Assembly: GCF_000368145.1 (NCBI RefSeq)
Contig: NZ_KB849286.1
Location: 246,455 to 310,454 of the forward strand
Source of the DNA: Acinetobacter guillouiae CIP 63.46
GTDB taxonomy: Bacteria; Pseudomonadota; Gammaproteobacteria; Pseudomonadales; Moraxellaceae
Reading direction: 5' to 3'
Length of the DNA stretch: 64,000 nt
A program made the position numbers and the translations under genes. Shown one piece after another: positions 35,185 through 47,541 of this stretch. The notes under the pieces were generated by a model that ran no database searches, had not been told where the DNA came from, and saw nothing but the letters and a program-made list of their open reading frames with translations. The first letter of the stretch is position 1; the number at the start of each line of letters is the position of its first letter.

Positions 35185-38100
35185 TTAATTACACACACCT
35201 TTTACACACCTATAAATTACTGAGTTTTTAACGTTCCCAGCCGCAACAGTGTAAGTTGTGAAAGTCCCTGAATTAATGTTATTTAAAGCCAATATTTTTA
35301 CATCTGATGATAAATTAGACTTTTGGATATAGTCCAATGCTTCTTTCTTAACGTTAGCAAAAGCTGATGGACTTGTAAAAGTAGTTGATGCCTCCTTCAA
35401 GTTTACTTTCCCACTTCGATATTTCGCATCCCAAAGGTATACGCTACCATTACTAACATCAACAGAGATAATGTCTGAACCATGCCCTTTTGCACCATAT
35501 TTTAAAACCACTTGGTTTGGTAGATTCGCAACATCATTTGCTAAGTATAATTCTGTTTTATAACCATTTACTTGAGAATATTGATTTTTTGATGTTCCGT
35601 TAGTTAAAACTGGAGGTTTATAATCATACCCAGCCACAGGATCTGGTAGTTTAGGGTCTAATACAACATCATTGAACTTTCTAAATAGAGTAGGAACTTG
35701 AATGGCTTTAATGATTTTTTTTGATTGAACTGCTGACATTCCTGTCAGGACAGGCATATTATAAGTCGCTGCATTTTTAGCAGCGGTTGCTGTAGTTTGT
35801 GTAATTTTTACACCAACAGTACCTAATTTTGCAGTTGCAGTTGCAGCCCCTTTGACGAGTACAAGTAATCCCGCAGCCTCCCAAGTTAATGTCCCTAAAT
35901 CATAGCCTACTTGACTCGCTTGTGATAAACCGCCAGTTTTTAAATTATTATCTATCCTTTGCATTTTTGTATTTAAGCTAGCAAAGGCTGAGTCACTTAA
36001 CTGAGCCCTAACTTCTGGATCAGTGATTATCGATTTTAATCCATTAAATGTATCAACTGGACTGAGTATTGCTTCTACAACACCTTTTGCATCAGAACCA
36101 GCAGAATAGACTACCCCTGCAGCAAATCCTGCCTTAGTTAATTTATCTTGCACACTATCTAAACTGCCATATTTAACATATACAGCCACATCACCTAAAC
36201 TATTAGCCTTAGCATATTCTAAATCTTTTTGAAATTTTTGCTGTGTTCCGAGCCAATTATTAGTTAATGCATTTTCTGCAGAGTTTGCAGCAATATTTAC
36301 ATCATATCCACCAGCAGCTGCAACCGATGCAGCAAAAACTTTACTAATATTTTTTATTTTAATCAGCTCTTGATCAGTATAAGTAAACTTATCTCCTGTA
36401 ATTGCTTGCGCAAAAATCTCACCAAGTGAAGCTCCTAATGCTCCAGCCTCACAGTCTTTTTGTATAGCTCCTGCCACGCAACCAGCTGCTGCATGAGCTA
36501 CTTTATGAACAATATAATCTATATCTAAATTTGTTCCCTTCTGTAGACCTGAAATATTTTCAGCTGTAAAACCTTGAATTGCATCTGCAAAACCAGTCAA
36601 TAAGGCTGTTTGTAGATTATCTGAAAGACTCCCCCCATTTATTCCCGAATTAACTAATGCAGATGCTGTTGAATTAATTAAATTTGTAGCAACCCGATCT
36701 GTTATTCCTGTACCTTTTAACTGAGACATCAAGTTTGTACCACCAAGCTTATCAATTACTCCAGCAGTAACAACAGAAGTCGCTAAACTCTTTATATATT
36801 CCTTACTACCTAACTCTTTAAATGTTGCAGCGACATCCCCACCATTATTAATCAAGCTAATGCTCGTTTGTGTTGCAATCGAAGCTACAGCAGCATTTGC
36901 CATAGTTCCTAATGTCGAAACACCAATTGTTGTTACTCCAGCAGTTGTTGTGGTTGTGATACCTGCTGTACCTATCATGCTGGCACCCAAACCTACTGTT
37001 GTACCTCCTGCTGCTGTCCCACCCGCCGCTGTTCCTGCTGCGACTGCTGTTCCTGCTCCATAGGTAACAATTGCAACAATAATCACAATAATTGCAGCAG
37101 CTGCTCCAGTTAAACCTTGAGACTTATAGTCCCATCCCTTTTGAGCAAGAATAATTTTATTCCAATCAACATCCTTGCGGTTCACAAAGTCTTTAAGATA
37201 TTGATTGCCAGGTTGGTTTGCTAATCTTAATATTTCATCTCTAATTTGTACCTTATTCTGATCACGCTCACCTACAGGTATTTGTACAGTTATCCCTCCA
37301 TCTGCTTTAAAAACAGGTGGAGTAGGTCCGTTAAAGCTGGGTAATGTTCCAGTTTCAGTAACTGATCCTTTATCTTGCATTGATTGCCAAACTATAGATT
37401 TTTTTTGTTTTTGAACAATATCTTCAATCTTTGTTATTGCTGGATCTATAAAAGTCTTTCCACCAGATTCTATTTGGGCTCCACTGAGGTAGTTAAATTC
37501 TGTACCTACTAAGCGTGTATCAAAGCCTGACTTCACCCCAATATAATCAGCGGTTAATGTCACTGGTATTTGCGAAATTTGTGAACGACTAGAGTTGGTT
37601 TTAGAATCGTTATATTTGATTCCCGCGAATGAAGACTCTTTTGTAATATCACTAATAGTGGAGGATGATCTATTCACTGTATAAAAATTTATATTTCCAC
37701 CTGAGCGTATTGAAATATTTCCTGTAGCATCAAGTTTTCCAGAGTAAATATCTATACTATTATTAGGATTATTAATTTCTTTACTTTCTATCGAAATATT
37801 TTTGGCCTGAATATCAACGGATGCAGCACCTATATTTTCACTTACAGTTTTTGTATTGATATACTTTTTCTTAAGTCCTAGCCAAGATCTTTTTATTTGC
37901 TGTGAACCTGATTTGTCATAACTTTGCTCAAGTGCAGCATCGAATAATATATTCTTAAATGACTCAATCTTAACATCTCCATTTTGTGATGTGATACCCG
38001 TCCCTTGTAAAACCAAGTTGTTCCCATTAGCTTTACCTGTGGTTCTTATATTCACTCCTTTTGAAGCATTTAGTATTGTAGGATTGACTTTAGATGCATA

Positions 38101-41100
38101 AGTGTATCTTCCATCATTTGGATTGCCTTTTTCAAATAGATCAACAGTACCATCGATCACAATACTTGCGTTAATTTGCTGAGGCTTACCATTAGGTTGT
38201 TGAGTCGTTATTTTATAAGGATCATATAGTAAACCTTGAGCTTCTATATCGATCAATCCTGTTTTTGATGCTAACTCTGATCCACTAATTGACACCCCTC
38301 GGGCTGAAGTCAAGTTGATATTTCCACTTTCACTAGTCAGAACTGCTGCGACATGTTCGTCCCCATAGACGCCTGCATTTAAAAAGGTCACTAATTTATC
38401 TAAATCCGAAACTCTTTGTTCTATTTCATTATTAATTTCAATTTTAATTTTTTTTGTTCTTGATGAAGCCACCTGCATATTAATATTAATTTTAATCGGA
38501 TATTTTTTTTCTAACCTTTCTTTAATTTCATTGAGTGATCTGAGAGAACTGTTAACTGTTGACCCAGGTATTACATTATCTCTCTTACTGATTAAAGATT
38601 TATAATCAGTATCAGCTTGAATAACTCTTAAGGATTCTTGTAATAAAGCTTTTTCAGCATTTGCATCATTGATGTGTTTAGTACTTACATAATTACTGAC
38701 TTTGTTTTTTATCCCGTTTATTGTGATTTGGTCTCTATTTGCAACGATTTTTATATCTTTTTTTGCGTTTAATTTTGCGCCTTCTAAAATTACAAACTCG
38801 CCTTCTAAAGTAATTCCACCATTCGCTGTAGTTAGATTCACGACCTCCTCAGAACCCTGACCATTTGCCCCACCATATCCCACTAATGTTGTGGCCCCAT
38901 TTTTAGAGATGAGATCTATATCACCGGTTGCATTTAATTTAATACTTTTGGGATCTATTCTCAGTCCATTATCGATCTGTAAGGATAAATCACCATCTAG
39001 GCTATTTAATTTTGCATCTGATCTAAGCAATTGACTTCCAATCGCATTCAGTTCAACTGATTTTTTATCAACGAAGTAGCCAGATTCAATAAGTGTTGCA
39101 CCACCTGTAAGTTTCAAATTTTGTGCAAAAATAGACCCATCTTTACTGGTTACGGATAAAAGTCCATCTGACTTAAATTGACTTGTACTATTATCTAAAA
39201 ATAAAGGGGACACACCAAGACCATCAGGGGAACTATTAAAAAATATTCGACTTCCATTGATTGCAGTATGCGAATTAGAGTTCGAATTTACGCCACTAAA
39301 TACCAAATTATGATTTGCAAATATTTCTACATTTCCTTTTGCATTAATATTTGTATTATTTATATCAATTTTTTTATCACTTTGGACTTTTACGCCACCT
39401 TCAGTAGAACTAAGTTCGGCTAACTTTATATTGACATCCCCTGTACCTATTGATGCAATAGTGATTCCTTTTTTTGCATTTACCTGGGTTGAGACACTAT
39501 TTGAATCAGATTGTAAATTGGTATCCCCATATGCAATAAATGAAGCTTTCCCTGCCTCTGAAACTGCTTTTAAATTCTTGGTATTAATATTGCCTTTCAA
39601 AGCCGAGACATTAATATCTGTTCCTGCTGATAAATTTGTTCCGAGGTTTAAATTTACATTGTTTTCAGATGCTGTCAGGTTGATATCTTTATTTGTTTTG
39701 AGTTGACTGTTCAGTAGCAACTCTTTTCCTAATAAGTTGATTCCTTCATTTGCAATGAACTGACTTCCTAAAATATCTAATTTACCATTTGAGCGTAAAT
39801 CTAATTTGCCCGTGAATGTAGGTAAAGTAGTCCCTGCATTTTGCCAAGTTAAATTGCCTTGAGCATTCACATTAAAATTTTTAGTTTTTGTTGTTTGTCC
39901 TACTTTATCTAGACCAAGATTGTTAATAGAAACCGAATTAGCTCCATAAATATTTACATCTTTTTCAGCATTTAAACGGGTCGAAGTCAAACTAAGGTTT
40001 GAACCAGCTTTACTTGTCGCTAAATTTATATTTCCTGAATTTGCCCAGACAGGTGTATTTTTGAGTGTTAATAAATCACCAGCAGTCAGATTGACATCAT
40101 GGGTGGCTGAGATATTTCTCACTGCATCGGCTTTTAGATTTTGTTTTGCTTCAAGAAAGATTGAACCATTCACACCAAGGTTGATATCATTGCCAAGATT
40201 GATATTACTAGCATCAATGTATAAATTTTCACTTTCACTAAAGTTCTGAACATTAGTACTATTCAGTAAATTGACATCCTCCTTGGCTTTAACAGAAATA
40301 ATATTGGGATTTTCTGTCCCAAGTTTTTCTAATCGGGCACGATCTAAAGTGATGTTCTGACCAGACTCCAAGAATAAATTACCATTGGAAAGCATTGCTC
40401 CACTACTCACAATATCAGCACCATCACCTGTACTGATACTGAGTAAACTTCCCTGTGGGTTGGTGTTTTTCATCGTACCTGTATTTTCGATTTTACCTGC
40501 GCTGGTAATCACTAAGCTTTGTGGAGATTGAATAGTTCCAGCATTGCTCACCCCTAAGCCTTTGTCTGTACCGATGATAAAAATATTATTGGCATACATT
40601 CCACCGAGCGCTTTTACATCGAGTGCAAATGTTGGTGTGGTACTATTCGCTTGATTCGGTGTGATTGACGTTAAGTCTTCACTTATTGTGTTTGAACCCG
40701 TAATCACTTGTAAGGCTTGATTGGCATGTACTTGAGCGTTGAGTTCTACTGCTTTGGCATAGATATCAACATAGTCGGCATTGTTGTTATTCCCACCCAA
40801 TCCTAAGTTATTTGCTGTTGAATTAACGTTGACTTTCCCTTGATTTACCACAAACTGCTTAATACTTCCATCAGCATTCAGCTGTGGCTTACCTGTGGTA
40901 AAAATTGCCTTATTGGCATTGATAAAACCGCCACCCTGAATATTAATTCCAGATGGGTTGGCAATAATCACATCTGCACGCTGCCCTGCAATCTCTAGAT
41001 TTCCTCGGAATTGTGATGCTGCCGAAGAGTTGACCTCATTGAGAATAACCCTTGCTTCACCTGTTTGTAGATAAGGGTTAGCCCCTACTTGCCCCACAAT

Positions 41101-41526
41101 CACTGAACCTGCACCATTACGGCTGTTGTTTAATACAACACCGGGTTGCAATACATCAAATTGGTTATAGACGTTATGCGACACACCATTTTTAGGTGTT
41201 TGAATATTCACCACAGGTACATTTTGACCCTGTTGGTTTTTCCCTACCCCTATACTGGCTCTTTGTGAAGCTGCAGCATTTGGATCTGCCTGCATCTGTG
41301 CATAAACAGGTGAAAATGCCATAAATAAGCTCATCGATGCGACAATACTTTTCACTTGCCACAATTGATGAAATGATTTTGAATCCTGTGTATTCACAGA
41401 CTCTGCAATTGGAGTTGAATACGTACTTTGACCTGTAGCTTTACTCTGACTTTTGATATTTTCAGCCACAGCAATAAACATATTTTTTGCTTTACTAAAA
41501 ATAATACGATAACGGTTTTTATTCAT
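35185..41526 (-). CDS. cdiA: CdiA-type contact-dependent inhibition toxin/adhesin
   Basis: A 2113-residue two-partner-secretion exoprotein. The N-terminus carries an extended signal peptide region (MNKNRYRIIFSKAKNMFIAV). A TPS secretion domain follows (about 75-330; NPNAAASQRASIGVG, ANPSGINIQGGGFINANKAI), then a long filamentous-haemagglutinin repeat region. A hydrophobic Gly/Ala/Thr-rich stretch comes before the pretoxin junction ENALTNNWLG (1751-1760). The last 150 residues are the variable toxin. GHGSDIISVD and YLWDAKYRSG (Asp2018, Asp2033-x-Lys2035) resemble a PD-(D/E)XK nuclease core. AGGAA precedes the ATG. It is exported by the CdiB at 41553-43385. Confidence 0.87.
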   Translation of the reverse strand: MNKNRYRIIFSKAKNMFIAVAENIKSQSKATGQSTYSTPIAESVNTQDSKSFHQLWQVKSIVASMSLFMAFSPVYAQMQADPNAAASQRASIGVGKNQQGQNVPVVNIQTPKNGVSHNVYNQFDVLQPGVVLNNSRNGAGSVIVGQVGANPYLQTGEARVILNEVNSSAASQFRGNLEIAGQRADVIIANPSGINIQGGGFINANKAIFTTGKPQLNADGSIKQFVVNQGKVNVNSTANNLGLGGNNNNADYVDIYAKAVELNAQVHANQALQVITGSNTISEDLTSITPNQANSTTPTFALDVKALGGMYANNIFIIGTDKGLGVSNAGTIQSPQSLVITSAGKIENTGTMKNTNPQGSLLSISTGDGADIVSSGAMLSNGNLFLESGQNITLDRARLEKLGTENPNIISVKAKEDVNLLNSTNVQNFSESENLYIDASNINLGNDINLGVNGSIFLEAKQNLKADAVRNISATHDVNLTAGDLLTLKNTPVWANSGNINLATSKAGSNLSLTSTRLNAEKDVNIYGANSVSINNLGLDKVGQTTKTKNFNVNAQGNLTWQNAGTTLPTFTGKLDLRSNGKLDILGSQFIANEGINLLGKELLLNSQLKTNKDINLTASENNVNLNLGTNLSAGTDINVSALKGNINTKNLKAVSEAGKASFIAYGDTNLQSDSNSVSTQVNAKKGITIASIGTGDVNIKLAELSSTEGGVKVQSDKKIDINNTNINAKGNVEIFANHNLVFSGVNSNSNSHTAINGSRIFFNSSPDGLGVSPLFLDNSTSQFKSDGLLSVTSKDGSIFAQNLKLTGGATLIESGYFVDKKSVELNAIGSQLLRSDAKLNSLDGDLSLQIDNGLRIDPKSIKLNATGDIDLISKNGATTLVGYGGANGQGSEEVVNLTTANGGITLEGEFVILEGAKLNAKKDIKIVANRDQITINGIKNKVSNYVSTKHINDANAEKALLQESLRVIQADTDYKSLISKRDNVIPGSTVNSSLRSLNEIKERLEKKYPIKININMQVASSRTKKIKIEINNEIEQRVSDLDKLVTFLNAGVYGDEHVAAVLTSESGNINLTSARGVSISGSELASKTGLIDIEAQGLLYDPYKITTQQPNGKPQQINASIVIDGTVDLFEKGNPNDGRYTYASKVNPTILNASKGVNIRTTGKANGNNLVLQGTGITSQNGDVKIESFKNILFDAALEQSYDKSGSQQIKRSWLGLKKKYINTKTVSENIGAASVDIQAKNISIESKEINNPNNSIDIYSGKLDATGNISIRSGGNINFYTVNRSSSTISDITKESSFAGIKYNDSKTNSSRSQISQIPVTLTADYIGVKSGFDTRLVGTEFNYLSGAQIESGGKTFIDPAITKIEDIVQKQKKSIVWQSMQDKGSVTETGTLPSFNGPTPPVFKADGGITVQIPVGERDQNKVQIRDEILRLANQPGNQYLKDFVNRKDVDWNKIILAQKGWDYKSQGLTGAAAAIIVIIVAIVTYGAGTAVAAGTAAGGTAAGGTTVGLGASMIGTAGITTTTTAGVTTIGVSTLGTMANAAVASIATQTSISLINNGGDVAATFKELGSKEYIKSLATSVVTAGVIDKLGGTNLMSQLKGTGITDRVATNLINSTASALVNSGINGGSLSDNLQTALLTGFADAIQGFTAENISGLQKGTNLDIDYIVHKVAHAAAGCVAGAIQKDCEAGALGASLGEIFAQAITGDKFTYTDQELIKIKNISKVFAASVAAAGGYDVNIAANSAENALTNNWLGTQQKFQKDLEYAKANSLGDVAVYVKYGSLDSVQDKLTKAGFAAGVVYSAGSDAKGVVEAILSPVDTFNGLKSIITDPEVRAQLSDSAFASLNTKMQRIDNNLKTGGLSQASQVGYDLGTLTWEAAGLLVLVKGAATATAKLGTVGVKITQTTATAAKNAATYNMPVLTGMSAVQSKKIIKAIQVPTLFRKFNDVVLDPKLPDPVAGYDYKPPVLTNGTSKNQYSQVNGYKTELYLANDVANLPNQVVLKYGAKGHGSDIISVDVSNGSVYLWDAKYRSGKVNLKEASTTFTSPSAFANVKKEALDYIQKSNLSSDVKILALNNINSGTFTTYTVAAGNVKNSVIYRCVKGVCN

Positions 41527-41552
41527 TTCTTAAGTTCCTAAATGTTTTTTGA

Positions 41553-43385
41553 TTAATATGAAAAATTTAAACTAAAGCCTGTAACCCAATCTTTTTTAAT
41601 GAGCTTAGGTGCCTTGATACCATGACCAATAAAGGTATCTAAATACACACCTTTAAAATAACTACGTGTCCCAAATACACTTCCCATCAAATAACGTTGT
41701 CCAGAATAGCTATTTCTACCATTGACCCACCCTTGATCGATAGCTGCATAAAACTGAGTTGCAGGGATAGGAGAGTTCCAATTCAATTCTTGTTGTAAAT
41801 AGTGACCGTTATCGCCTGACAGCATGAGCTCGCCATCAAAGCCTCGAACACTGTAACGCCCACCAATATAAAAACGGTCTTGAGGAACTAAAATTTTGGG
41901 TGCAAATTGTCCGCGCCAATTTAAGCGGTATTGCACAGGATGATCTAGAATCGTAAAAGGCTGGGAATAGCGAAGCTCAGCACTCCAAATCGGAGCGCGA
42001 GCATATCCTTCAGCAGGAAGAAGGATTTGTTGTTCTTTCACAGGATCATAAATGGTAATTCTTTCTTCTGGGGCCGATTGAGCATTCAATGCCCCTGTAC
42101 CACGTCGATAATCAAGATTTAAATCGAGTAATGCATTGCCAATATATTGTCGATGTTGAATACCTGCATTCCATCCTGCAGTTTGTCTATGCATCACATT
42201 AACTTCAGTATTTTCAATAAAAGTTTGATTTTTTTTATGATAGCCTTTGGTATAAATACTGGTTTTATGATGCGCACCACGGCTGATCATACGTGAGAGC
42301 ATAAGATTACTTTGCTTGGTTTCTCCACTATATAAAATTGGCCCATTAAAGCCCGCTATATTTTGTTCATATCTATATTCATTATGGGTCGCAGATAACT
42401 CATAATTTCGAAATGGAATTGAATAGCTGAGATAAATGCTTCGGTTTAAATCTTTTTGCCAATCATCGAGTGAATGACTTAAATTGATATTAAGTGAATC
42501 ATTTAAATTCAATGGATTGTTTAAGCTAATTCCTAAACTTCCAATATATTCACCCGTACTTTTTGATCCTGAATTATCAATATTTAAGCTCAATCCAAAT
42601 TTTTTATAAGGCCTAGACGTCACAATAAGATCACTAAAACCAACCAGTTCTTTACCATCTTGAGCTACAGCTGGTTCTATTTTGATATCTACATCTCGGT
42701 TCGATGTGCGTTTGAGATTTTCTAAACCTTGATCAATTTTTTTAAGATTTAAAATTTCATTATTTTTTATCGGTAATGCAGCAAATATCTCTATCTTATT
42801 TACAGATTTATCCTTTGAAAGTATTTGATGAATTCGACCTGCATGGATATTTAAAACTAGATGACCTTGAGTCAAGTCTTGTGGATTAACCACAATTTGC
42901 GTGGTAATCAATCCTTGTTTTATCAGCTCGTTTTGAGCATATTTGACTAGATTCTGTAAGCTTTGAGTTCCAACACATTGTCCGACAATAAAATCAGGCT
43001 GACTCAAATTATAGCGCAAACCATTGAAAATATTTTGATTTTTACTCTGCAATGGATCATTTATAACGAAACTGAGTTGCTTTATTTCAAAGCATGGAGT
43101 TTCTGGAACAATGACAAGATCACGACCAAGTTTTTCAATTTTTTGTTGTGGGGCTAAAAGTATATTTTCATCAGCTAATTTTTTTTCAAGTTCGTTAATG
43201 CGTTGATCTTGACGAATAATTTCTGGTGTCAAATCAACCACACCTGATTTTGATGTTATGTCAGCGGCATACAAAAATATTGGATAAGAATATATTAAAG
43301 ATATGAAACATAAATTCTTTATTTTATTACATGTCAAAATAATCATTAATAATTTTAGTGTTAAAAAAACTACACAAATATACAT
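41553..43385 (-). CDS. cdiB: CdiB/ShlB-type two-partner secretion transporter
   Basis: A 610-residue Omp85-superfamily outer-membrane protein that exports CdiA. After a leader comes a coiled stretch (about 65-85), two POTRA domains (about 95-260; CFEIKQLSFVI, QLVNLKK-type region) and a 16-strand barrel. The conserved RGF tip motif sits in FYIGGRYSVRGFDGE, and the chain ends with the aromatic SLNFSY. The start may be the internal ATG at 43346, which gives a more normal signal peptide (CFISLIYSYPIFLYA). It is the first gene of the cdiBAI operon. Confidence 0.87.
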   Translation of the reverse strand: MYICVVFLTLKLLMIILTCNKIKNLCFISLIYSYPIFLYAADITSKSGVVDLTPEIIRQDQRINELEKKLADENILLAPQQKIEKLGRDLVIVPETPCFEIKQLSFVINDPLQSKNQNIFNGLRYNLSQPDFIVGQCVGTQSLQNLVKYAQNELIKQGLITTQIVVNPQDLTQGHLVLNIHAGRIHQILSKDKSVNKIEIFAALPIKNNEILNLKKIDQGLENLKRTSNRDVDIKIEPAVAQDGKELVGFSDLIVTSRPYKKFGLSLNIDNSGSKSTGEYIGSLGISLNNPLNLNDSLNINLSHSLDDWQKDLNRSIYLSYSIPFRNYELSATHNEYRYEQNIAGFNGPILYSGETKQSNLMLSRMISRGAHHKTSIYTKGYHKKNQTFIENTEVNVMHRQTAGWNAGIQHRQYIGNALLDLNLDYRRGTGALNAQSAPEERITIYDPVKEQQILLPAEGYARAPIWSAELRYSQPFTILDHPVQYRLNWRGQFAPKILVPQDRFYIGGRYSVRGFDGELMLSGDNGHYLQQELNWNSPIPATQFYAAIDQGWVNGRNSYSGQRYLMGSVFGTRSYFKGVYLDTFIGHGIKAPKLIKKDWVTGFSLNFSY

Positions 43386-43689
43386 TTATTTGTAAATAAT
43401 CCACAATATCTTCATAATTTAATAGCTTATATTTTGAACAAAAAATAAATCAAGTACTTTGAATTAATTGAAATTATATTTATATTTAGGATTTTTAACT
43501 ATGGTATAAGTGAACTTTTTTAGTGCAATTTAAGTTTATAATCGAACCAAAATAAAGCATAAATCTTACAACTGCTTTTGAAGAGTTTTAAAGTTAATAT
43601 TTCTTTTAAATCGTGATTCCCATTACTCTAATTAAACTCTAAAGTTTTTACTTTATTGATTAATCTCTTTGGCAATTTGAATGGCCTAT
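43386..43689. other. AT-rich promoter region of the cdi operon
   Basis: About 300 nt, very AT-rich, containing the probable promoter of cdiB. No operator, repeat or ORF of note is visible. Confidence 0.4.
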
Positions 43690-43934
43690 TTGAGGTTGAC
43701 ACCGAAAGTATCTACTGCCCTGCCACGAGCACCTAGAATCAGGCTGCCTATCATCTAAAGACAAATCATTGCGTTTACCAATATAAGAACGAGTATAGTT
43801 AAATATCCAATATTTGCGCCACTGGAATCAATACGTAGATATAGATTACCTCCATCAGGAAGCTTATACATTTTGTCAGGACTTGCTTTTTTAATTTGTA
43901 AAGCAGTCAGTTTATTGATTCCACTTGTAGTCAT
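43690..43934 (-). pseudogene. P4-type tyrosine integrase, N-terminal remnant
   Basis: From ATG 43934 on the minus strand: NKLTALQIKKASPDKMYKLP, then DGGNLYLRIDSSGA. After a one-base shift it reads KYWIFNYTRSYIGKRNDLSL. Further scraps (GSLILGARGRAVDTFGVNLK) follow with more shifts. This is the DUF4102 arm-binding N-terminus of P4-family integrases. The catalytic domain is absent. It lies 170 nt from tRNA-Ser, the normal place for the integrase of a tRNA-inserted island, so the island can no longer excise by its own enzyme. Confidence 0.75.
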
Positions 43935-43946
43935 AGCGTATAAGAA

Positions 43947-43983
43947 AAAAAATGCAGTAAGAAATTATCTTACTGCATTTTTT
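43947..43983. terminator. Bidirectional terminator between tRNA-Ser and the integrase remnant
   Basis: A 12-bp stem AAATGCAGTAAG/CTTACTGCATTT with a 7-nt loop, flanked by A-runs and T-runs. It can stop transcription from either side. Confidence 0.7.
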
Positions 43984-44102
43984 ACAACTTTATAACCGCT
44001 TATTGACGTACTGTGTCATAGCTTGCTATACCGCCTGTTTCCAACTTTAACCTTATAAGTCAATTGCTTATATAGTGTTAAACAGTGTCAGAAACTTCAA
44101 TG

Positions 44103-44192
44103 TGGCGGAAGCGGTGAGATTCGAACTCACGGAGGACTCACACCCTCGTCGGTTTTCAAGACCGGTGCATTAAACCGCTCTGCCACGCTTCC
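44103..44192 (-). tRNA. tRNA-Ser (anticodon UGA)
   Basis: The 90-nt minus-strand gene begins GGAAGCGTGGCAGAGCGG and has the anticodon loop CTTGAAA (anticodon TGA). It has the long variable arm of serine tRNAs (GACGAGGGTGTGAGTCCTC), the GTTCGAATC T-loop and an encoded CCA end. Its 3' 13 nt recur at 31862-31874, marking it as the island attachment site. Confidence 0.95.
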
Positions 44193-44290
44193 ATGTGCGC
44201 AAGAATACTAAGCTTTTCCAATTCTGACAAGAAAAAAATAGACTTAAACTATTCAAATGCATATTGTTTCATCAAAATAGATGATTTTGA

Positions 44291-46363
<2,073 letters not shown>

Positions 46364-46586
46364 CTACTTTATCGAGTTTTAATTTTTTTTTGATGGCAAT
46401 TTTTGATATTTTCATCGTATATAGTGTCAATTCTATCTGCTTTACCCACAACAAGAAGCAACACATCTTGATATGACTCAAATAAAAGAAAAGTGTTATA
46501 CAGTTTTATAACAATCTGCTGTGTCAATTTTCGTTATTTTGCAATATAACTGCTGAATAAAAGTAAATAAGAAAAGGCATCACGTT

Positions 46587-47411
46587 ATGAGCCACCCGGT
46601 ATTTTTAACCAGTTCTACCTTTAGCCATATGCCACAAGGTAGTCAAAATCAATGGGCTGAGTTTTTTCAAAGCGCAACTTTTGAACTCGAAGCAAATGCA
46701 TTCATTCCAATTTTATGGTTTATGCTGTTTAAGCAAGAAAATATTTTCTGGACAAGATATATAGATGATCTTGATATCAACGATGAACGCAATCAAATTG
46801 ATCTAGAAGAACGCCAAGAGGATTTTGGTGAGAGTCAATATGCTTATTTAGTCATTGATCAACAACAAGCACTTCTCAATTTAGCAGATCGAAAACCCTT
46901 ATTTATAGAAACTTTTGGTGCAGAGAACAGTTACCATTTTGAAGATTTTAAATCTTTAATCGAACAACATTATCCTGAATATGTTTTATTGCGCACCAGT
47001 GGTTTGCCCTTGGATTTAAATGATGCCCATTTCTTAACCCAATTGTTACAACACATTGAAAATTCGGCACAAGATCATTCACAACAACTTTCTTTTATTG
47101 AAATGCAACGTATCGAGCTTGCTCGTTTTGATGATCATCCCTATTTCTTTTATGGTGTGAATCTACATGACCCTATTCACGATTTAAATACCAAAGAAGA
47201 CCTGTCCACACCAGATCAAATTGACCCTGCTTCATCTCAACAACCTTTAGCAACTTCGGGGTTGGCGATTTGGATTTGTACAGCCATCGTTGCAATCTTA
47301 ACCATTGCAATTTGGTTTACCACACAATCCGCACTTTATGCTGTTGTTACCTTCTTTATCAGTGCTTTTGTGCTTGGATTTATTTCTTCTAAATTAGGCG
47401 AACAGAAATAA
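46587..47411 (+). CDS. Hypothetical protein with two C-terminal membrane helices
   Basis: A 274-residue protein with a soluble acidic body (1-215) and two hydrophobic helices at the end (LAIWICTAIVAILTIAIWF and SALYAVVTFFISAFVLGF). There is no signal peptide, so the body is probably cytoplasmic and tail-anchored in the inner membrane. No family is recognised. It is divergent from fadH and followed by a good terminator. Confidence 0.72.
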   Translation: MSHPVFLTSSTFSHMPQGSQNQWAEFFQSATFELEANAFIPILWFMLFKQENIFWTRYIDDLDINDERNQIDLEERQEDFGESQYAYLVIDQQQALLNLADRKPLFIETFGAENSYHFEDFKSLIEQHYPEYVLLRTSGLPLDLNDAHFLTQLLQHIENSAQDHSQQLSFIEMQRIELARFDDHPYFFYGVNLHDPIHDLNTKEDLSTPDQIDPASSQQPLATSGLAIWICTAIVAILTIAIWFTTQSALYAVVTFFISAFVLGFISSKLGEQK

Positions 47412-47443
47412 AAAATAGCCATGCTTTTTTGCATGGCTATTTT
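47412..47443 (+). terminator. Rho-independent terminator
   Basis: A 13-bp stem AAAATAGCCATGC/GCATGGCTATTTT with a 6-T loop, starting right after the stop codon at 47411. Confidence 0.8.
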
Positions 47444-47541
47444 ATTTAGTCAAATAAATGAGTTCGTCATCTAGCAGTTTTTAAAAGACTGTTTATATGT
47501 GAATCACCATAAACAAATCAAATTAACACGATTCAATATCA

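Noticed and set aside
34409-43385. An ordinary haemagglutinin two-partner adhesin
   Set aside because: The presence of an NNW-type junction, a nuclease-like tail and a following cytoplasmic gene fits CDI better, though adhesion is not excluded.
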